Of a stretch of 64,000 nucleotides of DNA, positions 57,857 to 64,000 are shown in pieces (the stretch's first letter is position 1; each line of letters opens with the position of its first letter). Origin of the DNA: Siphonodentalium dalli (Eukaryota > Mollusca > Scaphopoda > Gadilida > Siphonodentaliidae); NCBI GenBank assembly GCA_032622095.1, contig CP136069.1, positions 119,898,126-119,962,125 on the forward strand, in the 5' to 3' direction. The translations under genes were made by a program, and so were the position numbers. The notes beneath the pieces were generated by a model that saw nothing but the letters and a program-made list of their open reading frames with translations, did not search any database and was not told the DNA's origin.

Positions 57857-60053
57857 TGAGGGTGACGACCCCCCTCCCCCTGGAATCCGGCTTAAAACTG
57901 ACCCCGGCATCCGGAATACTCCATAACAGAGCGACGGCATCCGGAATACTCTTTTCACTAAATTTATTGAAAATAGAGTGAGTAATGAAGCAAAAGTTGA
58001 CGTGGTGCATTGGAATTAGTCTGCATATTGGCTATATATATATATAGTAGCAGGCCTTTAGATTAGGCTAATTTGGGGACATTTTGGGGGACCGAGGTGG
58101 TGGGTTTGCGAGGAGGGGGGGGTACCCCCTAGTGATTATTGGGGGTACGGGGTTTTCCCCGGGGAGAATTTTTTTTAAGTGAGCCTAAAATGGGGGCTGT
58201 CTGGTTGTTTATGAAGCATATGAAAGGTGAAAGAAATGAACCAATGGCCCCCATATCATTTCCTGGCAACTTGGGCTTGTTTCAGCATTCAGCAAGTTAT
58301 ATTACCCTTACATTTTCAAGTTTTGTAGGTCACAATTTATTGAATATTGGGAATATTGGATCATTTGACATCAACAAAGCCATTTTATAGATGTATGGTG
58401 CTTGAAAGTTCACCAAGCAGTCCACCAACACACTGTTCATGGGTATTTCCAATTAAAATTTAATTTAATCTAACTACATGTACATGTATATGTGAACCTG
58501 AAAAAAAGTTAGAAAGTTGATTTGTTGTGGTCAAATGAAGCAATATACACACACAAACAGGTCATAAAAAGGGTGATTTTGCGGTGACATTTTGTCAAAT
58601 GTGCCTTCTAATTTGGGGACATTTCTATAATTTGGGGACATCGGTAAACGCTGTGAGTTGTGGGGAATATTAAGGCCTGATAGTAGGCTAGATATTTGGT
58701 TTAGCAACTTGACTGACAGATTAAATTTCTTACTGAAGTTATAATCTGACAACACATACATGTGTACATCGGTATAGAATTATGTTGCAACATAGCAAAC
58801 ATGTGCGAATATTTGTGTGTAGAAACAAACCATTGAAAGTTTGATCATGTGACATCAGTTACTAATTTCTTATTGAAACCGATTTTCACGGAATCAACGG
58901 CACTGTTATACGTATATAGTGTGCCATTGACAAATAATTAAGATACCTCCCAAAAAAATTACCACCAACCCAGTGGGTTTCCTTCCATGCCCTGTGACCC
59001 AAAATGGAAAATGCCCGAAATCATCTTTCTGGTCCGATTTTCGCGGAATAAACGACATTGTAGGGTGGCCGCTGTTGACGATTAATTAAGATTCCACTCA
59101 AAATATTTACCACAACACCGACTGGCAATGGGTACAATTTTCACGGATTAAACGGCAGGGTGTAGGGTGCATGGCCGTTGACGAATAATTAAGATTCAAC
59201 CAAAAACAAAACAATTACCACTCAACCCACTGGGGGTCTATACCCTACGACTCGTGTAATAATGTCATTATTACAATTTGCGTATTGTGGGGGGGGGGGG
59301 CTTCCAAATGTTCCACTGTTCAGAGAAGTTAAGCTGCAGAATATCGCAGAAAGAGCAAATACCCAAGAGGAAAGTCTGGATTATAACGCTTCCATTCAGC
59401 CGGACTATGTCTTGGTTTTCCGAATACCCCATCCGGCCTCGATTTGGATTTATTCCAATATAACTCGATCAGAATCTTCAGAAACAAAGTTTATGTAGTT
59501 ATTAATCCTCTGAATTTTGTAAGATATTTGTCACATTTATGATCATGCAGTATCAAAACATTGACAATTTTCGCACTTTGACTTGCAAATTCTTCTAATT
59601 CTAACAAATTCAATTCAATCAACGTAACTATTCCACTATTCTAGTGTGGTGCACTCGGCATTAAAAACTAATTTAGATTATCAACGTTTTGACCTGTCAA
59701 GCAGATGCCAAGTGGAAGCAACTGGAAGGCAACTCTATCAGGGAATATAGCAAACAACATGTCAACATTTCGATCTATTTGAACGCTACTATTATTAATT
59801 AGCATGAAAGGTATGATAGCGAGAAGAATATAAGAAGATAAATTGTGGGGAATATAATGTTCGAGCAAAGAAATATAATTAGCGGACGGAACTTGGTTGT
59901 TTTTCGGTGTGTAACGCAAAGAAGAATGTCAATGGAAGCATCCGGCATCCAACATATGAGTCTGACGGCATCCGGCATACGCTAGTCTGGCATCCGGAAT
60001 ACACCATAACAGACCCAGAATCCGGCGTCCGAAAAGGGGGGTCGTCACTCTCA
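57857..60053. mobile_element. Large inverted-repeat element (GAGGGTGACGACCCCCC ends), copy 2
   Basis: Ends as in 37944-40077, with matching subterminal segments ('aaatttattgaaaa', 'cgagcaaagaaatata', 'ggaagcatccggcatcc'). The interior differs from copy 1: G-rich 58070-58130 and three ~150-bp tandem units at about 58878-59250 ('gacaaataattaagat', 'cggaataaacg'). No transposase recognised. Confidence 0.72.
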
Positions 60054-61939
60054 TATATGGGATATCATTTCCTCCACCCCATCATAATTGCAAAAAAGTA
60101 GTAAAGTTAACTCAGTAAGGATAAACATTGACCCAGTAGATATACTAGGACGCAACATATTTGCTGTTAACACAGGTTAACATCATTTTTCCTGAACAAT
60201 ATACACATTAGGGTACATGAAAATACCATTGAAGAAGTTATGTGGAGAGTGCACGAGGGGTCCTACCAGCCCATATGGACTAACAACTGGGAGTTAATTA
60301 ATAAAACTTTCAAGTTGACACTGCATGAAAAGCGAGATTTATAAAATATAAATGTTGCATAAATTTAGGACCCTGAATTTATGCATGCATTTATACATAT
60401 TAAATTCGCCTTTATACAAAAATTTAAATCTCTCATTTATATTTTTAAATCTCGCATAAATGTTGCATAAATTTAGGACCCTGAATTTATGCATGCATTT
60501 ATACATATTAAATTCACCTTTCTTGGAACAGTGCCAGAGGTCAGTAGAGCTATTATGTCGCCAGCGAACATTTATAGCAATGTGGTAAACATTTGATGTC
60601 ACTTTAACACTATTGAGTCAAATGACATGCTGACAACGTTTACCCACAAAAAGCCCATGACTGAAGACCTTTCGCATCAGGTATCCAGACAAAACGCCCT
60701 ACAGATAAATGTGATATAGATGTTATACCTCTATAGACACATGTCGTGTTTCTCAAGTAAATGAATTAAAATAATTACAAATAAAGCATATTTGAGATCA
60801 GGAATGGGGAATTGGGGTGTCCACTTCGGATATTCCAACTGCACCCCCCATTGTGGCTAAATTTTCCAATCAATTCTGTAGATTTTCCGACGGAATAATA
60901 CCGAAATTCCAAAACATTTAAACTAGTCACCCACCTAGGTGTCAAATTTGCCAACTAAAACATTAAAATCAGACAAAATTACAGGTAGAAATTTAATAAT
61001 TCCTACCAAATTCTGCCTGGTCTGAAATTTCCAATATTTCGATTTTTGACCTCCGAATTTCCAAATGTTGAAAATTGAGGCAAAAATTGTCACATACCCC
61101 TGTAGCGTTGTCCCTGCCTGCACCACCCCACCCACCACCCCACACACACATTCAAAACGTCCCTGAATGCAGACATTCAGTTATACCAAATCAGGTATCA
61201 TACTAAATAAATCGAGAATTTCAATGTTGGCCCGGCGATGTACATATACCGAATACATAACTGCATTAATTTTGCTTATTACTGTAACCGGCCGCGGGTT
61301 TCATTCTCAGCCCATAATTTAATTATTATCAGAATCGTATCCACAGCAAGCATGCATATGCGAGACCTGTATCAGATAACAGAAGCTAGCCGCCGGAGAT
61401 GGCTTTCTTTGTCTCCGAAGAACGCTATTGTGCAGACGTGTGAATGAGAGATTAGAACTCTGAGGCGAGTGTACCTATTCACTATTTATAGACGGATTAT
61501 GTATATACAAATACGTTTGTTTTTGCATGTTCTGTCTAAAATAAGTAATCTTTTGCAATGGTAGATTAATGTTGTGGACAGTAATGTAGCCATGCATGCA
61601 GGAGGGACCAAGGCGGGTAGGAGGGGGTGTTCGTGTGGCGGGGGGGGGGTATATTTGCTCGGGTTAGAACATGATCGCCACATTATTTCAGTTTTTAAAT
61701 TCTCTTTCTAATTATAAATTTGACACATGTGAATATGAAATAAAGGTATTTCACAATTTATATTACAGATTCATTCTTTCATCAATTCGCAGCTTGATCG
61801 ACACATGCCAAAATTTATTCTGAATACCACATCATTCATGAAATTGTAACAAAGATTACATATATGTGCGCATTAAATTTAGACATAGCTTGCCTTGATC
61901 ACTTGTTCACTTTAATTCTTTTATTATACAGAGACGTCG

Positions 61940-62960
61940 GAATAAGTTTATTCTATCGCGTGAAAATGTTGTTTTGTGAGAGTGATTTCACCCTTAGCCA
62001 GATCACAAATAAAAGGCCGAACATTACAATTAAATATATTGCTAAACAGGCTATTATATCGCGTAAAATATGGAGTTGGAAGCGTGATTTCACCCTTGGC
62101 TATGTCACATATAAATTCATTGTACAATATATCAATGATGTAATCCCGTTTTGAAGTTTTAATCGCGTAAAATTGCAATTGTGGTCATGGAAGGTTGATA
62201 TCATCCTTTACCAGTATCACATATAAATTCATTGTACAATATATCCATGATGTAATCCCGTTTTGAAGTTTAATCGCGTAAAATTGCAATTGTGGTCATG
62301 GAAGGGTGATATCATCCTTTGCCAGCATCACATATAAATTCATTGTACAATATATCCATGATGTAATCCCGTTTTGAAGTTAGAATCGTGTAAAATAGTG
62401 ATCATGGAAGGGTGATATCACCCTTTGCCATTTCACATATAAATTCATTGTACAATATATCCATGATGTAATCCCGTTTTGAAGTTTTAATCTCGTAAAA
62501 TTGTGGTCATGGAAGGGTGATATCAGTGTCACCCTTTGCCATATCACATATAAATCCATTGTACAGTAAGTCCATGATGCAATCCCGTTTTGAACTTTGA
62601 ATCGCGTAAAATTGCAATTGTGGTCATGGAAGTGTGATATAATCCTTTGACAGTATCGCATATATATTCACTGTACAATATATCCATGATGTAATCCCGT
62701 CTTGAAGTTAGAATCGCGTAAAATTGTGGTCATGGAAGGGTGATATCACCCTTTGCCATATCACATATAAATCCATTGTACAGTAAGTCCATGATGTAAT
62801 CCCGTTTTGAAGTTTGAATCGTATAAAATTGTGGTGATGGAAGGGTGATATCACACTTTGCCATATATCGCATATAAATTCATTGTACAATAAATCCATG
62901 ATGTAACACAATTTTGAAGTTTGAATCCCGTAAAATTGTGGTTCTTGAAGGGCGATATAT
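61940..62960. repeat. ~110-bp tandem repeat, about eight copies
   Basis: Units carry 'atccatgatgtaatcccg', 'ttttgaagttt', 'aatcgcgtaaaattg', 'catggaagggtgatatcacc' and 'acatataaattcattgtaca'. Unit length varies from about 101 to 118 bp. Open frames across it are repeat artefacts. Confidence 0.8.
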
Positions 62961-63339
62961 CACTCTTTAGCAGAAAACAAAAATTCTTATTTTAGTTATA
63001 ATATTTTATTGTTTATACTTATTTGCGATGCGATCACTTAATTATTTAATTTTTATTCTTTATTGCAGAGACTACGAAAATTGACGACGGCAAGATACAA
63101 CTATGACACAAAGTGCCATGTCCAAGTAGTTCATGTTATATTTGTGACTGGTATAACCAACAATAGGGCAGCATTTTGTTGGCAAATTACTACACATGGA
63201 GATACCAGAATCAGGGCGACACATGTGTATATGTATAGTTAGATATGCACATCAGTATATGCTGGTTACAAGCCAAATGTCACCCTAAAGTAGATGTCAC
63301 AAATATATATATGGATATATATATGTTCAAATCCAAATT

Positions 63340-63760
63340 TATATCGGGTATAAATGTGCATAAACTGGAGTTTATAACCAGAATAAATGCAGCTTCATAT
63401 ATTTATGCAGGTTTATTCAGTGAATAAATTTGAGTTTATAACCAGAATAAATGTAGCTATATATTTATGCAGGTTTATTCAGTGAATAAATTTGCATTTA
63501 TGCATAAACAGGTCGATAATAAATGTTTATAAACGTACGAATAAATGCGAGTTTATCCTGTTGAAGAAACGTGGGTTTATTCAGTGAATAAATTGAGTAT
63601 AAATGTCGGCCTTTATTCATGAATAAATTGTGAATAAATGTGCAGAAATTTCCGGATTTATGCACTTTTAATATGGCTTTATTCAGTGAATAAATTTCTG
63701 ATTTATCCAGATTTATGCACATTTATCAGGAATTTATGCAATGAATAAATTCCAATTTTC
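63340..63760. repeat. ATAAAT-rich subterminal repeats
   Basis: 'tttattcagtgaataaattt' recurs at least five times, with 'gagtttataaccagaataaa' repeated twice. Forms the right subterminal zone of the 60319-63768 element; the left zone near 60340-60500 has related 'tttatgcatgcatttata' motifs. Confidence 0.65.
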
Positions 63761-64000
63761 ATGCAGTGTGAGTGCCAACTACGAGTTTATCTCATACTTT
63801 TCACGTGCATTTTAACCCTCCCCATCACATGGCATCAGGGGTGGGAGTTTGTACATAGCTAGGCCTAGTAATAGTATATGCTATAGGCTACCCCACCTAC
63901 TTGAGCAGTCCTGGGTCCACCCCTGTATAAAACTGAAGTTATCGTCCAGAAACCATCTGGATCAGACAGACACTTGTCAGTGGTTTCTATTTTTGTGTGG

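Larger units (their letters stand above)
60319..63768. mobile_element. 3.45-kb element with CACTGCATGAAAA ends (possible CACTA/CMC-type)
   Basis: Ends CACTGCATGAAAA / TTTTCATGCAGTG with TGA on both sides (60316-60318, 63769-63771). CACT ends with a 3-bp duplication are a feature of CACTA-type elements. The interior has a duplicated ~115-bp segment (60340-60520), a ~110-bp tandem array (61940-62960) and ATAAAT-rich subterminal zones (63340-63760). No transposase frame recognised, so it is probably non-autonomous. Confidence 0.6.

Noticed and set aside
61864-62911. Open frames in the 62-kb tandem array
   Set aside because: They follow the ~110-bp repeat, with recurring peptides such as 'SPFHDHNFTRF' and no conserved domain.
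57081-64000. Search for the laminin LN-domain exon upstream of LE1
   Set aside because: I found no minus-strand exon ending in the expected LN C-terminus; frames there fall in repeats. The exon is probably outside the window.

Overview
The window is animal genomic DNA. Genes are split by long introns with GT/AG splice sites, coding density is very low, and repeats of many kinds fill the rest. Sequences such as 'gggccataactctg', runs of 'gacggacgg', and arrays of short 'caagatggctgctggcggccatg' units suggest a marine lophotrochozoan, probably a mollusc. That placement is inferred from repeat style and is only moderately secure.

The one host gene I can support is on the minus strand. It is the N-terminal short arm of a laminin alpha chain. 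Eleven exons (57080 down to 12158) join in phase into 524 codons plus one base with no stop. They encode ten consecutive laminin-type EGF (LE) modules, LE1 to LE10. The first exon begins with the linker that follows a laminin N-terminal (LN) domain in alpha chains (YSIKDVSIGG). Ten LE modules without an L4 domain, and the texture of LE1, LE9 and LE10, fit the alpha-3/5 class (vertebrate LAMA5/LAMA3, fly LanA). The LN exons should lie beyond position 64000. The rest of the chain (more LE, L4/LIV, coiled coil, LG domains) should lie before position 1. LE3 to LE10 mostly follow a one-exon-per-module pattern with phase-1 junctions.

Layout from left to right: 1-12157 is the intron after LE10, with TTAA-flanked, Tigger and hAT-like elements, a dimeric tandem repeat, and an ~80-copy 21-bp satellite ending 72 bp from exon 11. 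12158-25000 holds exons for LE10 to LE7, with nested transposons between them. 25000-33100 has a LINE with an open 736-codon reverse transcriptase frame, inserted antisense with its tail 14 bp from the LE6 splice donor. 33100-48800 has LE5 and LE4/3 exons plus two large satellites: 56 bp (~23 copies) and 23 bp (~170 copies). 48800-57080 has LE3 to LE1 exons and a three-level nest of transposons. 57081-64000 is intron made mainly of two large terminal-inverted-repeat elements.

Many elements are supported by target-site duplications (TSDs) that can be read directly: 8-bp for hAT-like elements, TTAA for piggyBac-like elements, TA for Tigger/mariner-like elements. I found no RNA gene, promoter, CRISPR array or novel protein-coding system. 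The most unusual content is structural: satellites built from two monomer variants with a 20-monomer duplication, tandem units carrying paired splice-donor sequences, and a perfect 34-bp palindrome that breaks the LINE.
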